Assembly (NCBI GenBank): GCA_964530235.1
Contig: CAZGYB010000001.1
Span: 340,908 to 404,907, forward strand
Length of the DNA stretch: 64,000 bases
Reading direction: 5' to 3'
Source: UM-FILTER-33-9 sp964530235
GTDB taxonomy: Bacteria; Patescibacteriota; Microgenomatia; UBA1406; GWC2-37-13
This document shows, piece by piece, positions 39,508-48,283 of the stretch; within the stretch, counting starts at the first letter, position 1; the number at the start of each line of letters is the position of its first letter. The notes beneath the pieces are model-generated. The model was not told the origin of the DNA, did not search any database, and saw only the letters and a list, made by a program, of their open reading frames with translations. Made by a program: the position numbers and the translations under genes.

Positions 39508-40620
39508 ATGCTTCCTGATGTTAATCTTGAATACTATCTTGGATTTTCTTTTTGTCTTGGAATCGGACCGATTACTTTTCAAAAACTCTTCGACCATTTT
39601 GGTTCAGCAGAATCTGCGTATTGCGCCTCCGAAAAAAAACTTTCGCATATCTTACATCCGAAGGTCTTAGACTCTTTTATCTCTTTTCGTAGGGAGTTTA
39701 AACCAGAAAACAAACTCAGTGAGCTTCACAGCCAAGGAATTACTGTTTTGTATCGGGATAGTGTTCAGTATCCTACACAATTGAAACATATTCCAGATCC
39801 ACCGATCTGTATTTATTTGAAAGGAAACAAAAAGGCGCTTTGTTTTCAGAGTAAACCAGAAGGAGATTTTCTTATCGGTATTGTTGGGACAAGAACTCCA
39901 ACTCCATATGGTCAGCGGGTAACAAAAGCATTGAGTATAGATCTTTCCCGCGCTGGTGTGGTTGTTGTTTCAGGGATGGCGCTGGGTATTGATTCTATTG
40001 CTCATACTGCGGTATTGGAGGGAGGAGGGAAGACGATTGCTGTTTTAGGATGCGGAGTTGATATTCCGTATCCTGTTTCAAATACATTTTTGTATCAAAG
40101 AATTATTAAACAGAATGGCATCGTGCTTTCTGAATTTCCTCCAGGAAAAATAGTTGGCAAAGGATTATTTGTGGCAAGAAACCGAATCATTTCTGCATTG
40201 TCACACGGGGTGTGTATTGTTGAGGGATCACGGCAATCCGGAAGTTTGATTACGGCGCGTTACGCTGCAGAACAGGGGAAAGATGTTTTTGCAGTACCTG
40301 GTCCCATAACCAATGCTATGTCAGAAGCGCCTCATTACTTATTAAAGCAAGGTGCTAAGCTTGTAACTTCCGCCACTGAAATTCTCGAGGAATATCATAT
40401 TTCATCTACTCTGAAAAACAAAAAAAAGCTAGTTGAGTTGCAGGATCCTGATCAGCGTACTGTTGTGATAGCGTTATCGGGTGAACCGCGAACAGTCAAT
40501 GAACTGGTAATATTACTTAAAAAACCGGTAGCCTCAATCCTTAAAACGTTAACGCTCCTTGAATTACAAGATGTAATAGAGCGTAATAGTGAAGGTGCGT
40601 ATCATGTTAAAGATACTTAA
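39508..40620 (+). CDS. dprA: DNA processing protein DprA (Smf)
   Basis: Loads RecA on incoming single-stranded DNA during natural transformation. The 370 residues contain an N-terminal helical domain, the Rossmann core with IVGTRTPTPYGQ (about 129-140), VVSGMALGIDSIAH (about 156-169), the ARNRIISALS loop (about 231-240) and GSLITARYAAEQGKDVFAVPG (about 251-271), and a C-terminal winged-helix-like segment. With comM and recA it supports DNA uptake. Its stop overlaps that of rpiB by four bases. Confidence 0.93.
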   Translation: MLPDVNLEYYLGFSFCLGIGPITFQKLFDHFGSAESAYCASEKKLSHILHPKVLDSFISFRREFKPENKLSELHSQGITVLYRDSVQYPTQLKHIPDPPICIYLKGNKKALCFQSKPEGDFLIGIVGTRTPTPYGQRVTKALSIDLSRAGVVVVSGMALGIDSIAHTAVLEGGGKTIAVLGCGVDIPYPVSNTFLYQRIIKQNGIVLSEFPPGKIVGKGLFVARNRIISALSHGVCIVEGSRQSGSLITARYAAEQGKDVFAVPGPITNAMSEAPHYLLKQGAKLVTSATEILEEYHISSTLKNKKKLVELQDPDQRTVVIALSGEPRTVNELVILLKKPVASILKTLTLLELQDVIERNSEGAYHVKDT

Positions 40621-41087
40621 GGGTTTTCTTTTAGAGGAATAGGTGCATTTTGTTGATTATCCAGTTTTTCTATTCTTCGATAGTATTTTTCACTGGTATT
40701 AATGTGTGTTTCTAATAATGCGTTAACAAGTTCTTTTGCAGCAGTAAATTCTATATAATCTGAAGGGATTGCAATTATATTGATATGATCGTTTTGGCGA
40801 CCATGTCGAACCTGATCAGATCTGAAACTGAGTGCGCAGCGTATTCCTTTATATCTATTTGTTGCAATACAAATTCCTATACCTGAACCGCAGATTCCTA
40901 TACCGAGTGAATCAGGTTTTTGAAGAACAGCCTGCGCGAGTCGTTGTGCAAAATCAGGGTAGTCATCAAGAGGATCATATTCATAATTGCCGATGTCTTC
41001 CACGCGGATATTCTGCTCTTGCAGATACTCAATTAATTTGTTTTTGAGTTCAAATCCCCTATGGTCGGCTGCGATGAAGAGCGACAT
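40617..41087 (-). CDS. rpiB: Ribose-5-phosphate isomerase B
   Basis: Interconverts ribose-5-P and ribulose-5-P. 156 residues with FIAADHRGFELKNKL (about 4-18, His base), CGSGIGICIATNRYKGIRCA (about 70-89, catalytic Cys; the usual CGTG reads CGSG) and the RQNDHINI loop in place of HNDANVL. RpiA/RpiB choice is clear from the fold motifs. A TATACT -10 box (41094-41099) six bases before the ATG points to a leaderless mRNA. Confidence 0.88.
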   Translation of the reverse strand: MSLFIAADHRGFELKNKLIEYLQEQNIRVEDIGNYEYDPLDDYPDFAQRLAQAVLQKPDSLGIGICGSGIGICIATNRYKGIRCALSFRSDQVRHGRQNDHINIIAIPSDYIEFTAAKELVNALLETHINTSEKYYRRIEKLDNQQNAPIPLKENP

Positions 41088-41116
41088 AAGAAAAGTATAG
41101 CATATGTTTTATGAAT

Positions 41117-41158
41117 ATAAAAAAACCCGTTTCGTTTTCAGGCGAGAACGGGTTTTTT
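41117..41158 (-). terminator. Rho-independent terminator of the HU gene
   Basis: AAAAACCCGTT (41121-41131) pairs with AACGGGTTTTT (41147-41157), around an imperfect inner stem. A-runs on one side and T-runs on the other make it work in both directions. Confidence 0.8.
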
Positions 41159-41166
41159 AGAGAAAA

Positions 41167-41439
41167 TTATTTCACTAGTCTTTTTAAACTTTTTCCAGCA
41201 GTAAAACCAGGTGTTTTTGTTGATGGGATTTGGATCTCCGCACCAGTTTGGGGATTGCGGCCTTTTCGTGCTGCTCTTTTGCGCACCATAAAAGTTCCAA
41301 AACCTGTAACAACAACTTTTTCTCCTCTTTTTAATGCATCAGTAACAGAACCAAAAACTGCGTTTACTGCATCTTTTGCTGCTTTTGCAGTAAGACCAGC
41401 TTTTTTTGTTACCTGAGCGACTAAATCAGCTTTTGTCAT
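41167..41439 (-). CDS. HU/IHF-family nucleoid protein
   Basis: 90 residues: MTKADLVAQVTKKAGLT start, GFGTFMVRKRAARKGRNPQT (about 46-65, DNA-binding arm) and IPSTKTPGFTAGKSLKRLV end. Proline in IPSTKTPGF matches the intercalating tip region. It has a consensus promoter, a perfect Shine-Dalgarno site (AAAGGAGGTGAC, near 41450-41461), repeated CAATCTATAT sites upstream and a strong terminator, so it is probably highly expressed and regulated. Confidence 0.95.
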   Translation of the reverse strand: MTKADLVAQVTKKAGLTAKAAKDAVNAVFGSVTDALKRGEKVVVTGFGTFMVRKRAARKGRNPQTGAEIQIPSTKTPGFTAGKSLKRLVK

Positions 41440-41472
41440 ATTTTTTTCTATGTCACCTCCTTTCTTGGGGTA

Positions 41473-41501
41473 AGCATAGTAAGTTTTGGGCTTCTTGTCA
41501 A
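41473..41501 (-). promoter_or_regulatory. Consensus promoter of the HU gene
   Basis: Minus-strand TTGACA (41496-41501), 17 bases and TATGCT (41473-41478). The leader of about 30 bases carries the Shine-Dalgarno site. Confidence 0.8.
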
Positions 41502-41550
41502 TCTATATTTAAAATATCTTATTATAACAATCTATATCAAATATAGATTG
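41499..41550. promoter_or_regulatory. CAATCTATAT repeats: possible operator
   Basis: CAATCTATAT occurs at 41499-41508 (touching the -35 box), at 41528-41537 and inverted as ATATAGATTG at 41541-41550. The last two form a 10-bp perfect inverted repeat with a CAA spacer. The geometry fits a regulator of HU expression. Confidence 0.5.
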
Positions 41551-41583
41551 TTGTGACAATACGAAAATGCTACAAGTAACTCA

Positions 41584-43065
41584 TTAAATCTGTGTTCTTG
41601 CTTCAGTCCGATATTCGCGGATTATGGTAATTTTGATCTGTCCAGGAAATACGTCGAACTTCTCTTCAAGCTCTTGTTTTATTTTTGCTGCAAGAACAGT
41701 TGTTTCTTCATCACTGATATCATCAGGTTTTACCAACACCCGAAGTTCGCGACCTGCCTGGAGCGCGTATGCTTCTTTTACCCCTTTTTTTGTTTTCGCG
41801 GTGTCTTCGATTGTTTTAATGCGTTTCAGATATTCTTCAAAATCTTCATGGCGTGCGCCTGGTCTTCCTCCGGAGACCGCATCACTGATATATACAATGA
41901 TTCCTTCCATTGAGTTGAATGGAACATCTTCATGGTGGGACGCTATACAATCGATTACTTTTTGAGGGAAGCGGTACTTTTTTGCTAGTTCGACTCCTAA
42001 GTCAATATGAGAACCTTCCTTTTCAACAACTACTTTTCCAATGTCATGAAGCAGACATCCAAGTTTCACAACGTTTACATCGGCATGCAGTTCATGAGCA
42101 AGTGCGATACCAATTCTTGTCTCCTCAAGGGTGTGCAAAATCATATTTTGCCCATATGAGTACCGATATTTGAACTTACCAAGAAGTTGGACAATTTCAG
42201 ACGGGAGATTAAAGACGCCGACTTTATGAGCAAGTTCTTCTCCAGCGCGGAATATAACCTTATTAATTTCCTCTCTTGTTTTAAGGACGATTTCCTCAAT
42301 ACGCGGAGGTTGAATTCGACCATCTTTTATCAGTTTTTCGAGTGCAACTCGGGCTACCTCCCGCTTTACCGCGTCAAATGAGGATAGTTTTATTACCCCT
42401 TCTTCTTCAAGATCAACATCGACACCGGTTGCCAGTTCAAAAGCGCGTATGTTTCGTCCTTCTTTGCCGATAATTCTCCCCTTATATTCGTCGTTTGGAA
42501 TAGGGACTACAGAAAGAGTATATTCGGATACATAGTCGGTTGCTCCGTATCTCATGGCGTCCAATAACATTTGTTTTGCTTTTTCATCAACCTTTGACTT
42601 AATTTCTTCTTCGCTTTGTTTTATCCGTTTTGCAATGTCAGCTTTTAGTTTATCCTCCCATCCTTGGAGAAGGAGATTTCGAGCCTGATCTTTGGTCAGG
42701 TGTGCCAATTTTTCGAGCTTCTGTAGAATGGTTTCCCGTTTTTCCTCGAGATCCTTTTTCATATCGGAAACACTCTGTTTTTCTCTGTCCACATGCTGTT
42801 TTTCCGAGGTAAACAACTTTTTTTCTTCTTCAAGCTGTTCTTCTTTTTTTGCAAGGCGTTTTTCAGCTTCTAACGACTCAGAGAGTATTTTTCGGGACTC
42901 CTGTTCAGCCTCCTGCTTTATGCGGAGGGCCTCTTCGTTTGCATGGAGTACAATTTCTTTTGCTTTCTGCTGAGCTTGGATAACAAATTCCTTTTCTTTT
43001 TCCCTCTGTCTGGGAAATAAGGCGTTCAATAGGTTGGTAAACATATCTGAAAACGATATGTTCAA
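41584..43065 (-). CDS. rny: Ribonuclease Y-like protein without a clear membrane anchor
   Basis: Endonuclease that starts mRNA decay. 493 residues: a long Glu/Lys-rich coiled coil (about 18-170), a KH domain with IGKEGRNIRAFE (about 199-210) and an HD domain with HTLEE, CLLHDIGKV (about 336-344) and ASHHEDVPFNS, ending with PGQIKITIIREYRTEA. Typical RNase Y starts with a strong membrane helix; here there is only a short amphipathic start (MFTNLLNALFP). The annotated start is TTG (43065); an ATG at 43044 is possible. Confidence 0.92.
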   Translation of the reverse strand: MNISFSDMFTNLLNALFPRQREKEKEFVIQAQQKAKEIVLHANEEALRIKQEAEQESRKILSESLEAEKRLAKKEEQLEEEKKLFTSEKQHVDREKQSVSDMKKDLEEKRETILQKLEKLAHLTKDQARNLLLQGWEDKLKADIAKRIKQSEEEIKSKVDEKAKQMLLDAMRYGATDYVSEYTLSVVPIPNDEYKGRIIGKEGRNIRAFELATGVDVDLEEEGVIKLSSFDAVKREVARVALEKLIKDGRIQPPRIEEIVLKTREEINKVIFRAGEELAHKVGVFNLPSEIVQLLGKFKYRYSYGQNMILHTLEETRIGIALAHELHADVNVVKLGCLLHDIGKVVVEKEGSHIDLGVELAKKYRFPQKVIDCIASHHEDVPFNSMEGIIVYISDAVSGGRPGARHEDFEEYLKRIKTIEDTAKTKKGVKEAYALQAGRELRVLVKPDDISDEETTVLAAKIKQELEEKFDVFPGQIKITIIREYRTEARTQI

Positions 43066-43203
43066 GAGAGTTCTGAGCTTGTATGATAGTCTTTATAAGA
43101 TACAGTCATATAATGATAAGCTTTAATGAGATTAATAGATACTCCTTGAACAAATTAATAATGCAAGTATTGTACCGGTATTCATGTAATTCTTCAATCG
43201 TAT

Positions 43204-43686
43204 TTATGAGGAAGGGAAAAAGAAGTAGTACGTTTTTTTTGCAATTTCGTAGGTAAATCCTCTGTATAACAGAAACGAAATTGTCTTTTTATATCGCTCC
43301 TTTGGAAGCATTATTTTTAAATTATTTATTTTTTTTGATAACGCATTCTGTGCGGCGGTTTCCTCATCAATAGGGTGGGTTGAAAAGTAATTATTTATCA
43401 ACTCCTTTGAAACACCTTTCTGTTGAAGTTCATGGGAAAGGATGCGTGTGCTTTTCGGTTTTAGTTTTCCTCGTTCAGAAACGAAAAGACCGATAAATGC
43501 ATCATCGTCAATATAGCCTTGTTGTTTCAGAGTGGAAAGGGCAGATTGTATCACGTTTTCACTCAATGAATTTTTTTCCCGTTTGAGATACCGGAGTAAT
43601 TCACTTTCGGTCCGCGGACGGAATTTCAGATAAAAGTATGCGAGGTTAAGGGCGTGGGATAAGGATTGAGAGTCGGACATAGTCAC
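43204..43686 (-). CDS. recX: Regulatory protein RecX
   Basis: Modulates RecA filaments. 160 residues of three-helix repeats: YLKFRPRTESELLRYLKRE, LKQQGYIDDDAFIGLFVSER (about 49-68) and the RYKKTISFLLYRGFTYEI end are typical. The start is a GTG at 43686 or the ATG at 43680. Follows recA by about 60 bases that hold a small hairpin repeat. Confidence 0.85.
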   Translation of the reverse strand: MTMSDSQSLSHALNLAYFYLKFRPRTESELLRYLKREKNSLSENVIQSALSTLKQQGYIDDDAFIGLFVSERGKLKPKSTRILSHELQQKGVSKELINNYFSTHPIDEETAAQNALSKKINNLKIMLPKERYKKTISFLLYRGFTYEIAKKTYYFFFPSS

Positions 43687-43697
43687 AAATAGTAATA

Positions 43698-43722
43698 AGA
43701 CCCCGATCTACATCGGGATGAC
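43698..43722. repeat. Small hairpin repeat between recA and recX
   Basis: CCCGAT (43702-43707) and ATCGGG (43712-43717) around CTAC, in the context GTCATCCCGATGTAGATCGG on the minus strand, a REP-like layout. It may attenuate recX transcription. Confidence 0.4.
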
Positions 43723-43744
43723 AAACTTTTAAGGTATATGTTTG

Positions 43745-44746
43745 TCACTTTTTTCCGAAAAGTTTTTGTTCAACAGCTTTTTGTATGTGTTGTTTTAACT
43801 TTTCATCGGAGTTTAAGGTTTCTTTTACTTGATCTTTTCCTTGACCAAGGATCTTGTCCTCAAACTTAATAAATGCGCCATTCTTGGTAAAAATTCCTGA
43901 TGTGATTGCTACATCAATAAGACTGTCAAACTTATCAATTCCTTCGCTGTTTATGGTAAATTCTGCGTCTTTGAATGGTGGAGCAATCTTATTTTTAACA
44001 ATTTTGACGCGGACGCGAGTGCCGGTAATTACACCGTTTTTCTTCAGAGTTTCAATTTTGCGAACATCCATTCGGATAGATGCATAAAATTTGAGAGCCA
44101 TACCGCCTGTTGTTGTTTCAGGATTTCCAAACATGATTCCGATTTTTAAGCGAAGCTGATTCGTAAAGATAATAGTGGTTTTTGACTTTGAAACAATCCC
44201 AGTGAGTTTTCGAAGTGCCTGGGACATAAGCCTTGCTTGGAGACCCATCTGTGCATCTCCCATTTCACCTTCTATCTCCGCTTGTGGAACAAGTGCAGCA
44301 ACTGAATCAATGACAATAAGATCAACTCCGCCTGAGCGAACAAGCTGTTCTGTTATTTGTAGCGCTTGTTCTCCGGTATCCGGTTGCGCTACGAGCAAGT
44401 CCTCAAGTTTAACCCCCAGTTTTTTAGCCCATTCCGGATCAAGAGCATGTTCCGCATCAACAAAGGCAACAACACCGCCTGTTTTCTGAATCTCAGAAAT
44501 AAGAGAGAGACAGAGAGTTGTTTTTCCTGATGATTCTGGTCCGTATATTTCAATAATTCTGCCTTTTGGGACACCTCCAATACCGAGAGCAATATCTAGC
44601 GTTGGTACACCTGTTTTGATTACTTCGGTTGCAATTGATGGGTGTTCACCCAAGCGCATAATAGAACCTTTCCCGAACTGTTTTTGTATTGATTCAAGAG
44701 CGAATTCAACCGCCTGTATTTTGGGATTCTTTATATCGCTTTTCAT
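43745..44746 (-). CDS. recA: Recombinase RecA
   Basis: Strand exchange and SOS co-protease. 333 residues: GPESSGKTTL (about 69-78, Walker A), VIDSVAALVPQAEIEGEMGD (about 145-164, Walker B region and L1), TNQLRLKIGIMFGNPETTTG (about 215-234, L2). C-terminus short, without the long acidic tail of E. coli RecA. It has a consensus-like promoter and, unlike most genes here, a leader of about 38 bases. No LexA-type site was seen. Confidence 0.97.
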   Translation of the reverse strand: MKSDIKNPKIQAVEFALESIQKQFGKGSIMRLGEHPSIATEVIKTGVPTLDIALGIGGVPKGRIIEIYGPESSGKTTLCLSLISEIQKTGGVVAFVDAEHALDPEWAKKLGVKLEDLLVAQPDTGEQALQITEQLVRSGGVDLIVIDSVAALVPQAEIEGEMGDAQMGLQARLMSQALRKLTGIVSKSKTTIIFTNQLRLKIGIMFGNPETTTGGMALKFYASIRMDVRKIETLKKNGVITGTRVRVKIVKNKIAPPFKDAEFTINSEGIDKFDSLIDVAITSGIFTKNGAFIKFEDKILGQGKDQVKETLNSDEKLKQHIQKAVEQKLFGKK

Positions 44747-44790
44747 AGTTTTCTGTGTTGAAAAATTTATATAAATAATATGTCTTTCTC

Positions 44791-44818
44791 ATTGTACTAT
44801 GAGAATAAGTATTGTCAA
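44791..44818 (-). promoter_or_regulatory. Promoter of recA
   Basis: Minus-strand TTGACA (44813-44818), 16 bases and TACAAT (44791-44796); predicted start near 44784. Confidence 0.7.
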
Positions 44819-44830
44819 CACTGACCTTTG

Positions 44831-46357
44831 TTAAGCCAATCTGTCTTTACTTCGGTACTGTAATGCTTCAGCAATATGAACTGCACAAATAGTATTCACT
44901 TGTTCTATGTCCGCGATAGTCTGCGCAACTTTAATAACTTTAAAGTAACTTCGGGCAGAAAGAGAAAGTCGCGAAACCGCTTTTTTTAACAGCTCAATTG
45001 CCTCATTTTGAAGATTACAGTATTTTTTGATATGGCTCGTGTTCATTTCGCCGTTTGTTTTAATTTTTTCCTCTCTAAAACGGTTAAGTTGTATTTTACG
45101 CGCCTTGATCACGCGTAATTTTACATCACTGCTTGATTCGACTGAGATTGAATGGGTAAGCTTATCCGGCGCGACAGGAAGTACGTCGACATGTAGATCA
45201 ATACGATCCAAAAGCGGTCCGGATAATCGCTTTTGATATCGAATAATATGACCAGGCATACACGTACATTTTTTTTGCATATCGCCAAGATATCCACATG
45301 GACAGGGGTTTGAAGCTGCAAGAAGAAGAAACCGACAGGGGAAAGTTACATTGCCTATTGCTCGGGAAATAGTAACTGTTCCATCCTCAAGCGGTTGGCG
45401 AAGTGACTCTAGAACAGAGCGAGGAAACTCGGGGAATTCATCTAGAAATAACACTCCTCGGTGAGCAAGTGAAATCTCACCTGGTTTTGGACTACTTCCT
45501 CCTCCAATGAGTCCTATTTTAGAAGTAGTGTGATGAGGATTTCTGAATGGTCGTTCAAGGACGAATTGGTGCGACCGATTTAATCCTACCGCTGAATATA
45601 CTCTCGATACCTCTAAAACCTCTTCTTTTTCCATCCCCGGCATGATTGATGGTGTTGCTCGTGACAACATAGTTTTTCCCGCACCCGGAACACCTTTGAG
45701 GTGGAGGTTGTGAAATCCTGCAACAGCAATTTCAAGAGCGCGTTTGGCCTGATCTTGTCCATGAATATCTGTAAAGTCAACGTCGTAATTTACCGGTTGT
45801 TTCAGCTGGGATAAGGAAAGTTTTGGCATTGGAGAGATGCGTTTTATCTTATTGAGGTGCAGTATTAGATCTTTTAAACTGAAAATGGGGAGGATTTCGA
45901 TATTATCAATAAGAGCTGCTTCTTTTGCATTATCTGCGGGAACAAAGAGTGACTGTATTTTTTTTTCACGAGCAAGGAGCGCAACTGATATAACTCCAGG
46001 AACAGGACGAAGCTTTCCTTCTAATGAGAGCTCACCGATAAACAATGAATGAGGAAACTCTTGAAGCTCTACGAAACCGGAAGCTGCAAGAATACCTACT
46101 GCAATGGGAAGATCAAAGAGAGATCCCTCCTTTGGAATGTCGGCAGGTGCGAGATTTATGGTAATTCGAGAGTCCGGCATTTCAAACGAAGAGTTTATTA
46201 TTGCGGATCTGACCCGGTCTTTTGCCTCTTCCACCGATTTATCAGGAAGACCAACCAGGTTGAGTGTAGGAAAACCTCGATTTGGTATATCAACTTCAAC
46301 TTCAATAAGAATGCCATCCAGTCCGATAGTAGCCCCGCTATTAACTTTAGATATCAC
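44831..46357 (-). CDS. comM: Mg-chelatase-like AAA ATPase ComM (YifB)
   Basis: Branch-migration helicase that widens recombination during natural transformation. The 508 residues have the N-terminal LonC-like domain (about 1-165), the AAA core with Walker A GVPGAGKTM (about 217-225), Walker B HRGVLFLDEFPEFP and the zinc-like cluster NPCPCGYLGDMQKKCTC (about 352-368), and a C-terminal Mg-chelatase domain with ARSYFKVIKVAQTIAD. The start is a GTG. Faces the ligase gene divergently. Confidence 0.93.
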   Translation of the reverse strand: MISKVNSGATIGLDGILIEVEVDIPNRGFPTLNLVGLPDKSVEEAKDRVRSAIINSSFEMPDSRITINLAPADIPKEGSLFDLPIAVGILAASGFVELQEFPHSLFIGELSLEGKLRPVPGVISVALLAREKKIQSLFVPADNAKEAALIDNIEILPIFSLKDLILHLNKIKRISPMPKLSLSQLKQPVNYDVDFTDIHGQDQAKRALEIAVAGFHNLHLKGVPGAGKTMLSRATPSIMPGMEKEEVLEVSRVYSAVGLNRSHQFVLERPFRNPHHTTSKIGLIGGGSSPKPGEISLAHRGVLFLDEFPEFPRSVLESLRQPLEDGTVTISRAIGNVTFPCRFLLLAASNPCPCGYLGDMQKKCTCMPGHIIRYQKRLSGPLLDRIDLHVDVLPVAPDKLTHSISVESSSDVKLRVIKARKIQLNRFREEKIKTNGEMNTSHIKKYCNLQNEAIELLKKAVSRLSLSARSYFKVIKVAQTIADIEQVNTICAVHIAEALQYRSKDRLA

Positions 46358-46495
46358 TCTATTAAGCAGAATATATAAGTGAATGTTCCCTGTCTATGGT
46401 GTATAAGCGACAAAAAAAGAAGTATGGAATTTTATTACAGCGCGTTGAAGAGAAAGGTACTGCATAAAATAAGACGAAATTTTCGCAATTCCCGC

Positions 46496-46509
46496 TATAA
46501 TAGACATGT
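46496..46509 (+). promoter_or_regulatory. -10 box of the DNA ligase gene
   Basis: TATAAT (46496-46501) ends eight bases before the ATG at 46510; the message would be nearly leaderless. Confidence 0.5.
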
Positions 46510-48282
46510 ATGGAATTTTCGAAGTTAGCAATCTCCTTTAACCTCATTGAAAAAACCTCTTCGCGACTAGAAATGACAAGACTACTTGCAAATTTGTTTA
46601 CCGCATTAAGCGGAACAGAACTTATCCAAACTGTCTACTTACTGCAGGGGAGAGTTGTTCCTGCATATAAGCATATTGAGTTTGGGATGGCAGAAAAAAC
46701 AGTTATAAAGTCCGTTATCTCTGCTTTAAGTCTTGAGAAAAGCTATTTTGAAGCAAAAAATAAAGAGTTGGGAGATATAGGCATAACTACAGAGTATTTC
46801 AAGAAACAGTATCCGTCGTTTGAAGAAAAAGAGCTACCGGTTTCCGAAGTATATCGTGAGTTGTATCGTATCGCGACAGCAAACGGTGTTGGTTCTCAAG
46901 ATGTGAAAATAAATATCCTTTCACAGCTTGTGAGACAACTTGATCCACTTTCATGTAGGTACATTGTGAGGATTCCCGCAGCGCTATTGCGGTTGGGATT
47001 TTCCGATATGACTGTTCTTGACGCCTATTCTTGGATGCTTTCGGGGGATAAAAAATATCGTGCAATCATTGAACACGCCTATCATGTACGGCCTGATTTG
47101 GGTTTGATTGGAAAAATCATCAAAGAACGCGGAGTAACAGAGTTAAACAAACTATCCCCAGAGGTATTTACGCCAATAATTATGATGCGTGCTGAACGGC
47201 TGTCTTCAGGTCGAGAAATAATCGACCAAATCGGACCCTGTGCAGTAGAGCCGAAGTATGACGGGTTTAGACTGCAGGTTCACTTCAGGAAAAATCCGAG
47301 ATCCAACAGATTAAAGTCAAAGTTAAATTTAAACCAAGAAGATCAACAGGAGGTAAAACTGTACTCGCGGAGTCTGGAAGATGTTACCTATATGTATCCA
47401 GATATAGTTGAAGGCGTATTAAAAGAGATAAAAGTTGATGAGGCAATTTTTGAAGGGGAAGCGATTGGGTACGATCCGGACTCGGGGGAATTTCTCCCTT
47501 TTCAGGATACAGTCCAACGGAAACGCAAATATGGGATTCAGGAAAAAGCGAAAGAGATACCTCTCAAGTTATTTACATTTGAGTTATTGTATTGTGATGG
47601 AGTAAGTTATATTTCTCAGTCCTTTGTACAAAGAAGAAACCAACTAGAAAAAGTTTTTCGAACATCCGAAGATTCAATATTCAAGACTGTTGTACTTGCT
47701 CCTCATTTTATTATACGCGAAGGGGAGGCGATAGAAAAGCAGTTTGAAAAAGAAATTTCAAAAGGACTTGAAGGTATTATTGCGAAGAAGTTAGACGGAA
47801 TATATCAGCCGGGAGCGCGTGCATGGAATTGGATAAAATTTAAACGAAGCTATTCTTCCAAGATAAATGACACAATCGACTGTGTAGTTATGGGGTATGA
47901 TAGGGGAAAAGGGAAGCGTACTGCTTTTGGCATTGGAGCATTTTTAGTTGGTATTTTGGATAGCGACAATCAGTGTTATAAAACCATTGCAAAAATTGGA
48001 ACTGGTTTAACTGACGAAGAATGGATTCAGCTCAGAAAAAAATGCGAAGACTCATCGGTAGCTTCAGTGCCAAAAGAATATGTTGTTGATAAGCAGATGA
48101 TCTGCGACGTTTGGACTACACCAACTATCGTGGTAGAAATTCGAGCGGATGAAATTACTAAATCACCGGTTCATACTACAGGGTATGCGTTCAGGTTTCC
48201 TCGCTTAGAACGGTTCCGTGATGATAAACGTGCAGAAAACGCAACCTCACTGGATGAGCTTACAAAATTGGTAAAAGGTTGA
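46510..48282 (+). CDS. ATP-dependent DNA ligase (archaeal/LigB-like type I)
   Basis: Seals nicks using ATP. 590 residues: an N-terminal helical DNA-binding domain (about 1-215), the adenylation domain with EPKYDGFRLQ (about 248-257; Lys is the AMP site), LYSRSLED, EGEAIGYDP, FELLYCDG and EGIIAKKLDG, and an OB domain ending with IVVEIRADEITKSPVH. Bacteria normally rely on NAD-dependent LigA; none lies in this window. Residues about 262-282 (PRSNRLKSKLNLNQEDQQ) are an insertion between adenylation motifs, encoded by A/T-rich repeat-like DNA. Confidence 0.93.
   Translation: MEFSKLAISFNLIEKTSSRLEMTRLLANLFTALSGTELIQTVYLLQGRVVPAYKHIEFGMAEKTVIKSVISALSLEKSYFEAKNKELGDIGITTEYFKKQYPSFEEKELPVSEVYRELYRIATANGVGSQDVKINILSQLVRQLDPLSCRYIVRIPAALLRLGFSDMTVLDAYSWMLSGDKKYRAIIEHAYHVRPDLGLIGKIIKERGVTELNKLSPEVFTPIIMMRAERLSSGREIIDQIGPCAVEPKYDGFRLQVHFRKNPRSNRLKSKLNLNQEDQQEVKLYSRSLEDVTYMYPDIVEGVLKEIKVDEAIFEGEAIGYDPDSGEFLPFQDTVQRKRKYGIQEKAKEIPLKLFTFELLYCDGVSYISQSFVQRRNQLEKVFRTSEDSIFKTVVLAPHFIIREGEAIEKQFEKEISKGLEGIIAKKLDGIYQPGARAWNWIKFKRSYSSKINDTIDCVVMGYDRGKGKRTAFGIGAFLVGILDSDNQCYKTIAKIGTGLTDEEWIQLRKKCEDSSVASVPKEYVVDKQMICDVWTTPTIVVEIRADEITKSPVHTTGYAFRFPRLERFRDDKRAENATSLDELTKLVKG
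47290..47348 (+). repeat. A/T-rich insert inside the DNA ligase gene
   Basis: Contains TCCGAGATCCAA, one base different from TCCGAAATCCAA in the valS insert, followed by TTAAATTTAAACC. Adds about 20 residues in frame. Confidence 0.5.
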
Positions 48283-48283
48283 T

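Noticed and set aside
41499..41550. CAATCTATAT repeats as the start of a CRISPR array.
   Set aside because: Only three short units, one inverted, with no regular spacers and no cas genes.
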